A stretch of DNA of 11,791 bases from Acidobacteriota bacterium (GTDB taxonomy: Bacteria; Acidobacteriota; Terriglobia; UBA7540): contig JAJYJL010000115.1 in NCBI GenBank assembly GCA_021789565.1, positions 1 through 11,791 of the forward strand, in the 5' to 3' direction. Position 1 is the stretch's first letter; each line of letters begins with the position of its first letter. Shown one piece after another: positions 1-5,935 of this stretch. Position numbers and translations under genes: made by a program. The notes beneath the pieces are model-generated. The model did not search any database and had not been told where the DNA came from. It worked only from the letters and a program-made list of their open reading frames with translations.

Positions 1-2
1 TA

Positions 3-161
3 CAAGTGCGGGCATCCCTGCTTGTTGATCCGAAAGAACTGCGGGAGTCGGAGTTGGTTCGGAGCGAAACCGCCAAGGCTGCGTCGGCGATTGCGGCAAA
101 GATGGCTCCATTTCTTGCTGGCTACTCGGTCCCTGCGCCTATTGAAGGGAGGGTGACGTGA
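3..161 (+). CDS. C-terminal end of an unidentified protein, possibly a MoxR-type AAA+ ATPase (5' end outside the window)
   Basis: The frame is open from the window edge and ends at the TGA at 159-161, giving 52 residues rich in Ala, Glu and Arg (for example KAASAIAAKMAPFLAGYSV). Of the three plus frames this one looks most like protein. Another frame is also open to a TGA at 154-156 but gives an Arg/Leu-rich shadow. The stop overlaps the GTG start of the next gene in a GTGA arrangement, a sign of translational coupling. No motif remains in the fragment. The MoxR guess rests only on the known pairing of MoxR-type AAA+ ATPases with VWA proteins of the DUF2201/COG3864 kind, which is what follows. 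Walker A and B motifs would have to lie upstream of the window. Confidence 0.6.
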   Translation, partial: QVRASLLVDPKELRESELVRSETAKAASAIAAKMAPFLAGYSVPAPIEGRVT

Positions 162-1450
162 AATTTTGCCAGACGACCACGGAAGAGAGGCTGACTCGCG
201 CGCGCACGAGGCTTGTCTTGGACCAGCCTTTTTTCGGAACGTTGAGCTTGAGATTGAAACTCCTGCGGGGTTTGTCGCCGACGATGGCGACGGACGGCTC
301 GCGGATCGTCTATAACCCTGCGTTCGTGGATCAACTGAAGCCGGCAGAGCTCGAAGCGACGCTGGCCCACGAAGTTTTGCATTGCGCATTGGGCCATCAT
401 TGTCGCCGCGGCAACCGTGACCCTGGGCTCTGGAATGAAGCCGCCGATTTGGCCATCAACCCGATTCTGATCAAGAACGGCTTTACGCTCCCCGCTGGAG
501 CACTCATAGATCCCGCTTTCACGAACTTGAGCGCAGAGGAAATCTACGCCTGGTTGCTACAGAGAAGAGGCTCAGGGAGCCCAGCGCCCACGCAATCGGG
601 CGGGCAAGCGAACGGTGGCGGCACGACGCTTAACGGGCCGCCGCCGCAAGATTCCGGAATCCAGGATTCGAGCATTCCTGCCGCTTGCCAGCCAGGGGCA
701 AACCAGACTCCCGAGACAACGAACGGAAACCCCGACCCGGCATCCATGCCCCCCGGCGGATTCGGGGAAGTATGGGATGCGACGGATGATCAAGGCCACC
801 CCGCGTCGCCAGCCGAGAAGCTTCGCCAAGAGCACGAGTGGAGCATCGCGGCGGAGCAGGCCCTCCGGTCGGCCAAGGCCTGCGGGCATGAGCCGGGAGG
901 AGTTGACAGGCCGCTTTCGGAAAGCCGCGAATCGAAGCAGGACTGGCGCGCGATTCTGCGTGATTTCATCGCCGCCACAGCTCCCTCTGATTATCGCTGG
1001 ACGCCGCCCAATCGGCGCTATATCGCTTCGGGGCTCTATTTGCCCTCGGTCGAGCGGCGTGGCCTAGGTGAGATTGTGATCGTGGTGGACACTTCAGGCT
1101 CAATCGGAAAACGAGAACTTGAACAATTTGCCGCTGAAATCTCTGCAATCTCCGAGGAGACGCAACCTGAGGCCATTCACGTGGTTTGTTGCGACGCGGC
1201 GGTTCAATCGGTTCAAGAGTTCCGAGCGTCAGAGCCAGTCAAGCTCGATCCAAGGGGCGGTGGCGGCACCGATTTCCGTCCAGCATTCAAGTGGGTCACC
1301 CAAAAAGATATCCCGCCTGCCTGCCTTATCTATCTCACCGACCTCTGCTGTGATTCGTTTCCAGAGACCCCAGATTACCCGGTGCTCTGGGTAACTGAAT
1401 CTCGCAGAACCGCCCCTTTTGGAGAAACAATTCGAATCACCCTCGAATGA
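158..1450 (+). CDS. VWA-like protein with N-terminal HExxH metallopeptidase-like domain (DUF2201/COG3864 type)
   Basis: This 430-residue protein starts at GTG 158, preceded by the Shine-Dalgarno GGGAGGG, and overlaps the upstream stop by 4 bases. Residues 1-135 form a zinc-metallopeptidase-like domain: HEVLH at 71-75, a further GHH at 79-81 and the family-typical WNEAADLAIN at 92-101. Residues 136-215 are a Gly/Pro/Gln-rich low-complexity linker. Residues 304-415 are a VWA-like domain: the MIDAS sequence DTSGS at 311-315, GGGTDF at 368-373 supplying the Thr, and LTD at 393-395 supplying a late Asp. All MIDAS positions look intact, so metal binding is expected. In the family such proteins pair with a MoxR-type AAA+ ATPase and are thought to form chaperone-like or remodelling complexes; real peptidase activity is unproven. 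Their presence beside PRTRC genes suggests one element. The domain call is firm, the role is not. Confidence 0.85.
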   Translation: MKFCQTTTEERLTRARTRLVLDQPFFGTLSLRLKLLRGLSPTMATDGSRIVYNPAFVDQLKPAELEATLAHEVLHCALGHHCRRGNRDPGLWNEAADLAINPILIKNGFTLPAGALIDPAFTNLSAEEIYAWLLQRRGSGSPAPTQSGGQANGGGTTLNGPPPQDSGIQDSSIPAACQPGANQTPETTNGNPDPASMPPGGFGEVWDATDDQGHPASPAEKLRQEHEWSIAAEQALRSAKACGHEPGGVDRPLSESRESKQDWRAILRDFIAATAPSDYRWTPPNRRYIASGLYLPSVERRGLGEIVIVVDTSGSIGKRELEQFAAEISAISEETQPEAIHVVCCDAAVQSVQEFRASEPVKLDPRGGGGTDFRPAFKWVTQKDIPPACLIYLTDLCCDSFPETPDYPVLWVTESRRTAPFGETIRITLE

Positions 1451-1537
1451 ACGTTGTGCACCTCGAAAGGATTCATACAAGAAAGAAGGAGGTTCTTGCG
1501 TCCAGGCTGGCAATTCGGGGCCTGTGTGCAAATTCAG

Positions 1538-1987
1538 ATGTCCATGTTAAACAAAGTAATGTTGATCGGTTACGCCGGCGGCGACAGCGAAATGAAGTTC
1601 ACTTCTGGCGGCACGCCCGTAGCCAATTTCTCGATGGCGGTGAACGAAACCTTCAAGAACGCCCAGGGTGAGAAGAAATCCAATACGCTCTGGATTCGCT
1701 GCGTTGCGTGGCGGCGCGTGGCAGAGATTGTCGGCGAGCATGTCACCAAGGGTAAATACCTGTTCGTCGAAGGAAGGCTTCAGTTTCGGACCTATGAAGA
1801 CCGCCAACGCGAGAAGCACGAAGTGACGGAGGTGGTCGTCAACACCGTAAGATTCCTCGGGCCAGCAAAGAACGGAAACGGCGCGAAGGCAGCAGAGCCA
1901 CCGAAGGCCACAGAATCCGCTGACGAAGCCGACAACCCATTCAACGAGTCGGGAAGCCAAGAGAACGAGGAACAGATACCCTTTTGA
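1538..1987 (+). CDS. ssb: single-stranded DNA-binding protein
   Basis: The product is a 149-residue SSB. An OB-fold occupies residues 3-107 (LNKVMLIGYAGGD, then VANFSMAVNE, LWIRCVAW and GKYLFVEGRL). A variable Ala/Glu/Asn-rich linker follows, then the acidic tip NEEQIPF, the conserved peptide through which SSB recruits partner repair and replication proteins. It coats single-stranded DNA in the cytoplasm. The start is uncertain: ATG 1538 and ATG 1544 both fit the family N-terminus (MLNKV) and neither has a clear Shine-Dalgarno sequence. A strong AGGAGG at 1487-1492 lies 45 bases upstream; the only in-frame start near it, TTG 1496, is just 3 bases away. The gene follows the VWA gene after 87 bases on the same strand, and its stop lies inside a hairpin. 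An element-borne SSB is common on plasmids and phages. Confidence 0.93.
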   Translation: MSMLNKVMLIGYAGGDSEMKFTSGGTPVANFSMAVNETFKNAQGEKKSNTLWIRCVAWRRVAEIVGEHVTKGKYLFVEGRLQFRTYEDRQREKHEVTEVVVNTVRFLGPAKNGNGAKAAEPPKATESADEADNPFNESGSQENEEQIPF

Positions 1988-2019
1988 TGAAAACTTCCCG
2001 AGATTTTTCGATCAAAAGG
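1980..2019 (+). terminator. stem-loop spanning the ssb stop codon, possible terminator or mRNA 3' end
   Basis: CCTTTTGAT at 1980-1988 is repeated in inverse as ATCAAAAGG at 2011-2019. The stem extends inward with GAAAA (1989-1993) against TTTTC (2005-2009), leaving one bulged G (2010) and an 11-base loop. That makes 14 base pairs with a single bulge. The ssb stop TGA (1985-1987) lies in the left arm. No T-tract follows on either strand, so a classical intrinsic terminator is not shown. It could stabilise the 3' end of the ssb mRNA or end transcription less efficiently. Confidence 0.4.
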
Positions 2020-2280
2020 CCATGGGCGCTCGTCCACGCAATCCCTAATTGGGTAGTGCGCCTGGAAGAGTCCCCGTCTTTCTAAAAGTCGTCCAGAGAG
2101 CCAAAACCAGACGCTTACATTCTAATGACACATCGAGCGCGCGTTTGGGGTTCATGACGAAATCCCGCCCGACATGGTAATTCTAGGTGTCGTCATAGTC
2201 CGTTCGTCTCGCGCCGTTCAATGAGAATGCATAGATGTAAGCATCGGAATTCCGGGTGCATATTAAATACTTTTGGGGGC
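1988..2280. other. intergenic region between ssb and the end of the minus-strand operon
   Basis: This 293-base stretch separates the 3' ends of two converging units. Stops in all frames and the lack of any codon pattern argue against a gene. It begins with the right part of the ssb hairpin. A 10-base perfect palindrome, CGGAATTCCG, lies at 2245-2254 and is flanked by GCA and TGC, 27 bases beyond the stop of the minus-strand operon. Its stem is too short to call a terminator. The sequence is visibly more AT-rich than its surroundings near 2257-2275. I see no direct repeats, tRNA or attachment-site-like sequence here. Confidence 0.5.
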
Positions 2281-3108
2281 CTATCTTTCCGGGGTGTCCT
2301 CTGGATCGTCGTCTCTCATCGCTTCAAACCCGTCCCGCAGTCGCTCGGCTGTACGATCCCTGCCTTTTGGCGGAAAGGGGTGAGCGTCTAACGAGCGCTT
2401 CTCAGTTGCATAGAGCGAGCGGCAGACCGGGCAGTATTGATGCGCGTAAGGCAGGCCGGGGAGCGGCTTGCCGCATTCGCGGCACAATCGTTCTTCGGTC
2501 TCGGCTGCGCCGCGTCGCGCGCTTTCTACCAGTGCACAGCAACCGAAACACCAGTGCCACTGATCGTCGCCCGACCTCTGCATATTCCCTGTGTAAACTT
2601 CTCGCTGCAGCGTTTGCCCCACTCTGTCAACCTGTTCCTCAAGCGAAAGATTTGTCTCGCATATGAGTACACCGACGTATGCACGGATGTTACAAATCTC
2701 GGCGAACTTCCTAAGTTTCCGTGCGTCACTCCCGACGTCATCCAGGGTGCGGCTCTCGTCGAGAATCTTCAGTTCGATAAGTGCTGGTGGAAGGTCGGGT
2801 TGCATAAGGGCAATGTCGGCCCGCCACCCGCCGATACTTCTCGTCAAATTCCCACTGGCAGGGATGCCGAGGTCGCGTGCGATGTCGGTGTAAAGGTGTT
2901 CGAGGTGGGTGCGGCATCGGAATCGCTCGTAGAGCCTTTCAGCAATGCAGGAGCCGAGGAAGTACTCGGGGACGTTGTTATCAGGCTCGCCAGAAATTTT
3001 CCTGTAGCGAAGCACGGCCTCCGTGCCGAATTCTACGACAGCGTTTCTAATGTCCATCTGACACTCGGAATGCGGATCAATTGGACTCTCCTGGCAGGGC
3101 CTCTTCAA
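2281..3108 (-). CDS. PD-(D/E)XK nuclease-like protein with C-terminal zinc-binding Cys cluster
   Basis: The protein has 275 residues if started at TTG 3108, which has a weak GGAAG upstream, or 258 if started at ATG 3057, which has no clear ribosome binding site. I could not decide between them. Counting from TTG 3108, residues 94-116 carry the pattern of a PD-(D/E)XK core: Asp98 in GWRADIAL, then a strand with IELKI giving Glu112 and Lys114. A strand (YVGVLIC, 144-150) follows. The C-terminal part has three CxxC pairs, CFGC (187-190), CREC (209-212) and CPVC (226-229), as expected for zinc-ribbon or treble-clef-like metal sites, and then a charged tail. The family fold suggests a DNA-cleaving or DNA-end-recognising enzyme; the substrate is unknown. 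It is the last gene of a three-gene minus-strand operon, 30 or 81 bases after the peptidase gene. I do not recognise a named family. Confidence 0.7.
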   Translation of the reverse strand: MKRPCQESPIDPHSECQMDIRNAVVEFGTEAVLRYRKISGEPDNNVPEYFLGSCIAERLYERFRCRTHLEHLYTDIARDLGIPASGNLTRSIGGWRADIALMQPDLPPALIELKILDESRTLDDVGSDARKLRKFAEICNIRAYVGVLICETNLSLEEQVDRVGQTLQREVYTGNMQRSGDDQWHWCFGCCALVESARRGAAETEERLCRECGKPLPGLPYAHQYCPVCRSLYATEKRSLDAHPFPPKGRDRTAERLRDGFEAMRDDDPEDTPER

Positions 3109-3138
3109 CCAGCGTCTTCCGGTGTGGAGCGTGTTCCC

Positions 3139-4146
3139 TTACTCTTCCTGCTCCTTGCGTCGTTTGAGCTTCTCGCGACCCATGCGTTCGACCAAGCCCG
3201 CTGCCTTCATTACGCATTCGAAGCTGATCCGTGGGGTTTCAGGCTGCCGCCTAATATATCCCGCCAGATATTGATCCGAAGGGTTTTCGATACCCAGACG
3301 GCTGCAAACGAGGTAACAAATTGACTCAGCCTCGAATTCACATACCGCGTCCGCTAGCCCGCGTCGGTCCGGCCACCACCGGTCATTCGGGGAGCCCAAG
3401 TGACCGCAATACAAGTGGCCCAGTTCATGCACGAGTGTCGCGTACCTAGATTCGGCCGAATGTGTCGCATTCATTAGCAATTCATATTTTAGCGGTACTC
3501 GGACGAATTCCGGTTTAGGCTCTTGCTTGATTTGGAATTCGACATACCTCCCTGGTCTGGCGACACTGATCTGTCCTGCACTTTGCGAACCGGCTTGGCG
3601 TTCGGTTACGAAGACACCGTCTCTTTTCGCGTTTTCGATTGTTCGAGTAAGTTCGCCATGTACCTTGCCACGGAGAACCTCAAAGGGATGCTCGACTTCT
3701 GGAGGAAGGGATGCGGATTCGCACCTAGGGTCTGGCTCCGTCTCCGAAACATCAAACACGAACATTACCGGTCCCATCGGCTGCAAGATGGCCAGGGGGC
3801 GCCCTTCCGCTTTAATTCGTCGGCCATATTCGCGGAACCAACGGGAGGCGGGAGCCGCAAAAGTTGCGCCAAGCATCTGAATGTAAACCAGCATCGCATT
3901 GAAAGGTGAGTAAAATCGAAATCGGGCTATGAATTTCAAGAGGTCATAGTATGCCTGGCTGGAATTATACTTTCGGGCGAGGGCAAAAAGTTCGTCGAGA
4001 GACCGCGTGACAAAATCGCGGTCCCACATATCGGCGGGAGTTGATAAATCTTCGGGTGGGTCAAAGATTGTTTGTTGTCCACTTGATGATTTGAAGCGTT
4101 CGTCGTCCACTGCCGGTTCCCCCATGGCACCTGGCATTCGAGTCAC
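3139..4146 (-). CDS. ArdC/ImmA-IrrE-like zinc metallopeptidase
   Basis: This 335-residue protein starts at GTG 4146, whose GTGA overlaps the stop of the preceding gene; in-frame ATGs at residues 4 and 8 are alternatives. The zinc site is clear: HELGH at 240-244, followed about 30 residues later by a Glu-rich helix, CEFEAESICYLV (269-280), supplying the third ligand, as in ImmA/IrrE-like (DUF955) and ArdC peptidases. The N-terminal part (residues 50-135) has the SPFNAMLVYIQ segment, a W-x-x-x-G-R-x-I block and a following strand, resembling the N-terminal domain of ArdC-type antirestriction proteins and phage proteins joined to DUF955. ImmA cleaves phage-type repressors; ArdC binds single-stranded DNA and protects incoming DNA from restriction. 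The element may use it for either, or within a defence module with its two neighbours. The enzyme class is firm; the role is inferred. Confidence 0.8.
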   Translation of the reverse strand: MTRMPGAMGEPAVDDERFKSSSGQQTIFDPPEDLSTPADMWDRDFVTRSLDELFALARKYNSSQAYYDLLKFIARFRFYSPFNAMLVYIQMLGATFAAPASRWFREYGRRIKAEGRPLAILQPMGPVMFVFDVSETEPDPRCESASLPPEVEHPFEVLRGKVHGELTRTIENAKRDGVFVTERQAGSQSAGQISVARPGRYVEFQIKQEPKPEFVRVPLKYELLMNATHSAESRYATLVHELGHLYCGHLGSPNDRWWPDRRGLADAVCEFEAESICYLVCSRLGIENPSDQYLAGYIRRQPETPRISFECVMKAAGLVERMGREKLKRRKEQEE

Positions 4147-4904
4147 GCCTGCGGGGCCGCCTGGCTCCGTGCTTGAGCGCGTTGGTCAACCAGGCGTAGC
4201 AGGAAGTTTGCGAACATCACCAAATCCACCGCATCCTCTGGCCTGTCGACGGCCGCCATTCTGTGACTCGTTGGATTCTTGAAAAGCCCCATTGCACCTG
4301 CGAACAGATTACTCATCGCCTCCTGTTCGGCTTCCAGCAACGATGTGTCTGCCAGCGGACCGACTCCCTTTGTAAAGGCTTTCCTCATTAACGTTACGCC
4401 CACGAGGTCCGGTGGCAGCCCTGTCGCAGCCCTTACTGCCACTTCCACAGCTCGGAAGGCCTCAAAGACGACGGTGTCATAATGGCCCCGGATAAATAAG
4501 GCGAATGTACTTGAAGCTATGGACGGGTGGAGTAATCTGCGTGGGAGAAGTTGGCTATATCTGTAGGCATCGAAGTTTTCCTTCGAAGTAAGTGAGCGCC
4601 CGCGTTGGCTTACAATCACCCAGTCTGGGTCTTGATTCCCTTGTGCAGGGAGCAGCATCCCCTCTCGTTCCAACCACGCCCAGGCGGCCGCGAGCACCTC
4701 ATAGACTCTATGCCGGTACTCAGGCGGATAATCATTGACAGGGGAAGCGCTGGGCACGAAAAAGTTTCCTCGCTTAATGGGGCGCGCGGACGAACCTCCT
4801 GTCGAACCAGTCACTAGTGACTGTAAAAGGGCAAGTGCCACCTCTTCAGGCTCGAGAGCCAAAAGGTCTTCTGCGTTTGGAAATAGCTGATGAATAGATG
4901 GCAT
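4143..4904 (-). CDS. Ymh-family protein (TIGR02391-like) with possible N-terminal winged helix
   Basis: This 253-residue protein starts at ATG 4904, with GGGAG 8 bases upstream. Residues 130-240 match what I remember of the Ymh family (TIGR02391/Hypoth_Ymh): HYDTVVFEAFRAVEVAVR (141-158), an LMRKAF segment, and the hallmark FAGAMGLFKNPTSHR (201-215), ending with a helix FANFLLRLVD (231-240). Residues 62-105 look like a winged helix-turn-helix: a helical stretch, a WLEREGML helix and a beta wing ending in VSQRG. The family's biochemical function is unknown, but members are frequent in mobile and defence-rich DNA. This is the first gene of the minus-strand operon, and its stop overlaps the next start. 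A sensor or DNA-binding regulator of the downstream peptidase and nuclease is possible but unproven. Confidence 0.78.
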   Translation of the reverse strand: MPSIHQLFPNAEDLLALEPEEVALALLQSLVTGSTGGSSARPIKRGNFFVPSASPVNDYPPEYRHRVYEVLAAAWAWLEREGMLLPAQGNQDPDWVIVSQRGRSLTSKENFDAYRYSQLLPRRLLHPSIASSTFALFIRGHYDTVVFEAFRAVEVAVRAATGLPPDLVGVTLMRKAFTKGVGPLADTSLLEAEQEAMSNLFAGAMGLFKNPTSHRMAAVDRPEDAVDLVMFANFLLRLVDQRAQARSQAAPQA

Positions 4905-4951
4905 ACGACGCTCCCACTTCTCTAACCGAACAATTTACACCAAAGCAGACG

Positions 4952-4975
4952 GCGGCTGAAGCGTATTAAAGCCGC
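4952..4975 (+). promoter_or_regulatory. inverted repeat in the divergent intergenic region upstream of the PRTRC operon
   Basis: GCGGCT at 4952-4957 is mirrored by AGCCGC at 4970-4975 around a 12-base AT-richer centre (GAAGCGTATTAA). It sits in the 89-base gap between the divergent starts at 4904 and 4994, just before the strong Shine-Dalgarno AAAGGAGG (4982-4989). It could be an operator for a dimeric repressor serving both operons or a leader hairpin. No convincing -35/-10 pair with normal spacing was found on either strand, so promoter positions are not given. Confidence 0.35.
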
Positions 4976-4993
4976 GTCACGAAAGGAGGCAAC

Positions 4994-5494
4994 GTGTTCG
5001 TTGAACTCATGCCGCTTCTTGCCGGTCGCACCGTGCTCATCACGGTGGCCAAGGTGGATGACAAGACGCTCCGCGTCAATGTCATCCCCCATGGAAAGGC
5101 CGACGAGAATCCGGCTCTCACTACGCCACTCACCTACACCGGCTCGCCCGAGGAACTCGATGCTGAACTCGGGAAGCACTTGGCCGGTTACGTCCAAACC
5201 CACCAGCAAACCGCCAGCACTCTGGCCGAAGCGAAAGCCACGATGGAGGCCGCCGCCAAGGCCGCGCAGGAGGAAGCGAAGCGGAAAGCCGAGGAGCGCA
5301 GGAAAGCAACTCACAAGCCGCTCGACAAAGGAACCACCGCAGCGGCGACTGAGCCTGGCTCACTTGCGTCTTCTGCAACTGGAACGCCGCCCGAAACTAC
5401 GCCGGCTTCGGCATCGCCTGCCACGCCGGGGCTTTTCGGAACGGCATCGTCCGAGCCAGCCTCAACTCAACCGAAGGGAGGTCTCGCACTCTGA
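4994..5494 (+). CDS. PRTRC system protein E
   Basis: This 166-residue protein starts at GTG 4994, 4 bases after the near-perfect Shine-Dalgarno AAAGGAGG. The N-terminal 50 residues (MFVELMPLLAGRTVLITVAK, then TLRVNVIPHGK and LTTPLTYTG) form the beta-rich head typical of PRTRC protein E (TIGR03741, from memory). Residues 51-106 are a charged Ala/Glu/Lys-rich helix, probably a coiled coil. A Thr/Pro/Ala-rich low-complexity stretch follows, with a short PGLFGTA motif near the end (145-151). PRTRC stands for ParB-related, ThiF-related cassette, a set of genes found together on plasmids and integrated elements; the job of protein E is unknown. It is the first gene of the cassette here. Its TGA overlaps the next ATG (TGATG). 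Confidence 0.85.
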   Translation: MFVELMPLLAGRTVLITVAKVDDKTLRVNVIPHGKADENPALTTPLTYTGSPEELDAELGKHLAGYVQTHQQTASTLAEAKATMEAAAKAAQEEAKRKAEERRKATHKPLDKGTTAAATEPGSLASSATGTPPETTPASASPATPGLFGTASSEPASTQPKGGLAL

Positions 5495-5697
5495 TGGAAA
5501 GCCGCGTACTTCAGAAAGTCTACGAATTTAACGGCGTGAGGCTTCCGGCGATTTCGAATGACCTCTCGCCAGAGGAAACTCGGAACCTTTACAGCCAGCA
5601 ATACCCCGAAATTTCAACCGCGACTGTCACTGGGCCGGAAGTTGTCGGGGACAAGCTGGTGTATCGGTTCTCGCGCGCCATTGGTTCAAAGGGGTGA
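5494..5697 (+). CDS. PRTRC system protein C, small prokaryotic ubiquitin-like protein
   Basis: This 67-residue protein starts at ATG 5494 inside a TGATG overlap, with AAGGGAGG at 5474-5481. The pattern is that of PRTRC protein C (TIGR03738; I also recall the Pfam family Prok_Ub): a strand with FNGVRLP (12-18), a helix SPEETRNLYSQQYP (25-38), then A-TVTGPEVVGDKLVYRFSRAIG (43-64) and the terminal SKG. The order strand-strand-helix-strands fits a beta-grasp fold, and the chain ends in a single exposed glycine, which an E1-like enzyme could adenylate without prior trimming. The operon also encodes ThiF and an E2-like protein B. The family assignment is strong. Covalent attachment to targets is an inference and has not been shown from this sequence. 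Confidence 0.9.
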   Translation: MESRVLQKVYEFNGVRLPAISNDLSPEETRNLYSQQYPEISTATVTGPEVVGDKLVYRFSRAIGSKG

Positions 5698-5701
5698 CCC
5701 G

Positions 5702-5935
5702 ATGAGCCGAAATGCCAAACGAAAGGAGGCGACGAAGCAGGCGGTCTTGGCGGAGCTTGAAAACCTTCGCCAGGGCCGCCATGCCCGTTACCAAACGCTT
5801 GTCGGGAGGTTTGCCAGATGCCCGGAACTCATGCGTGCGTCCGTGCTCTTCGCGGCCGCGGTGGACTCGAGCGCGCGCGCCTACAACCGCACTCCGCTCG
5901 ACGCGCCGCCCGGCTTGCTTCCGCCAGTCAGTTAA
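5702..5935 (+). CDS. small unknown protein between PRTRC C and F
   Basis: This 77-residue product starts at ATG 5702, 4 bases after the stop of protein C, with AAGGGG upstream. Its TAA overlaps the start of protein F in a TAATG. The position and both junctions show it is a real member of the operon. The N-terminus is very basic (MSRNAKRKEATK), the middle is helical (QAVLAELENLRQGRHARYQTLV, with a break at GRFARCPELM), and the C-terminus is Pro-rich (PLDAPPGLLPPVS). No membrane segment, metal site or known motif is visible. I do not recognise a family. A nucleic-acid- or partner-binding accessory protein is conceivable from its charge. Confidence 0.7.
   Translation: MSRNAKRKEATKQAVLAELENLRQGRHARYQTLVGRFARCPELMRASVLFAAAVDSSARAYNRTPLDAPPGLLPPVS

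Noticed and set aside
615..1067. Arg/Pro-rich frame inside the VWA gene
   Set aside because: It is a frame shadow of the low-complexity linker; no start signal or motif.
1447..1671. Open frame from ATG 1447 overlapping the VWA stop as ATGA
   Set aside because: Most of it is an Arg-rich shadow of ssb, and no recognisable protein or codon bias supports it.
2245..2254. Palindrome CGGAATTCCG as terminator of the minus-strand operon
   Set aside because: The perfect part leaves only 3 base pairs once a loop is allowed, and no T-tract follows on the minus strand.
2437..3324. Long plus-strand frame opposite the nuclease-like gene
   Set aside because: It crosses two minus-strand genes with clear motifs (IELK, CxxC pairs, HELGH operon) and itself has none.
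4934..4969. TTTACA and TATTAA as a promoter for PRTRC E
   Set aside because: The spacing is 24 bases, too long for a sigma-70-type promoter.
5818..5934. N-terminal extension of PRTRC F from earlier ATG codons
   Set aside because: It would overlap the 77-residue gene in another frame; ATG 5935 gives a TAATG junction and the family-like N-terminus.
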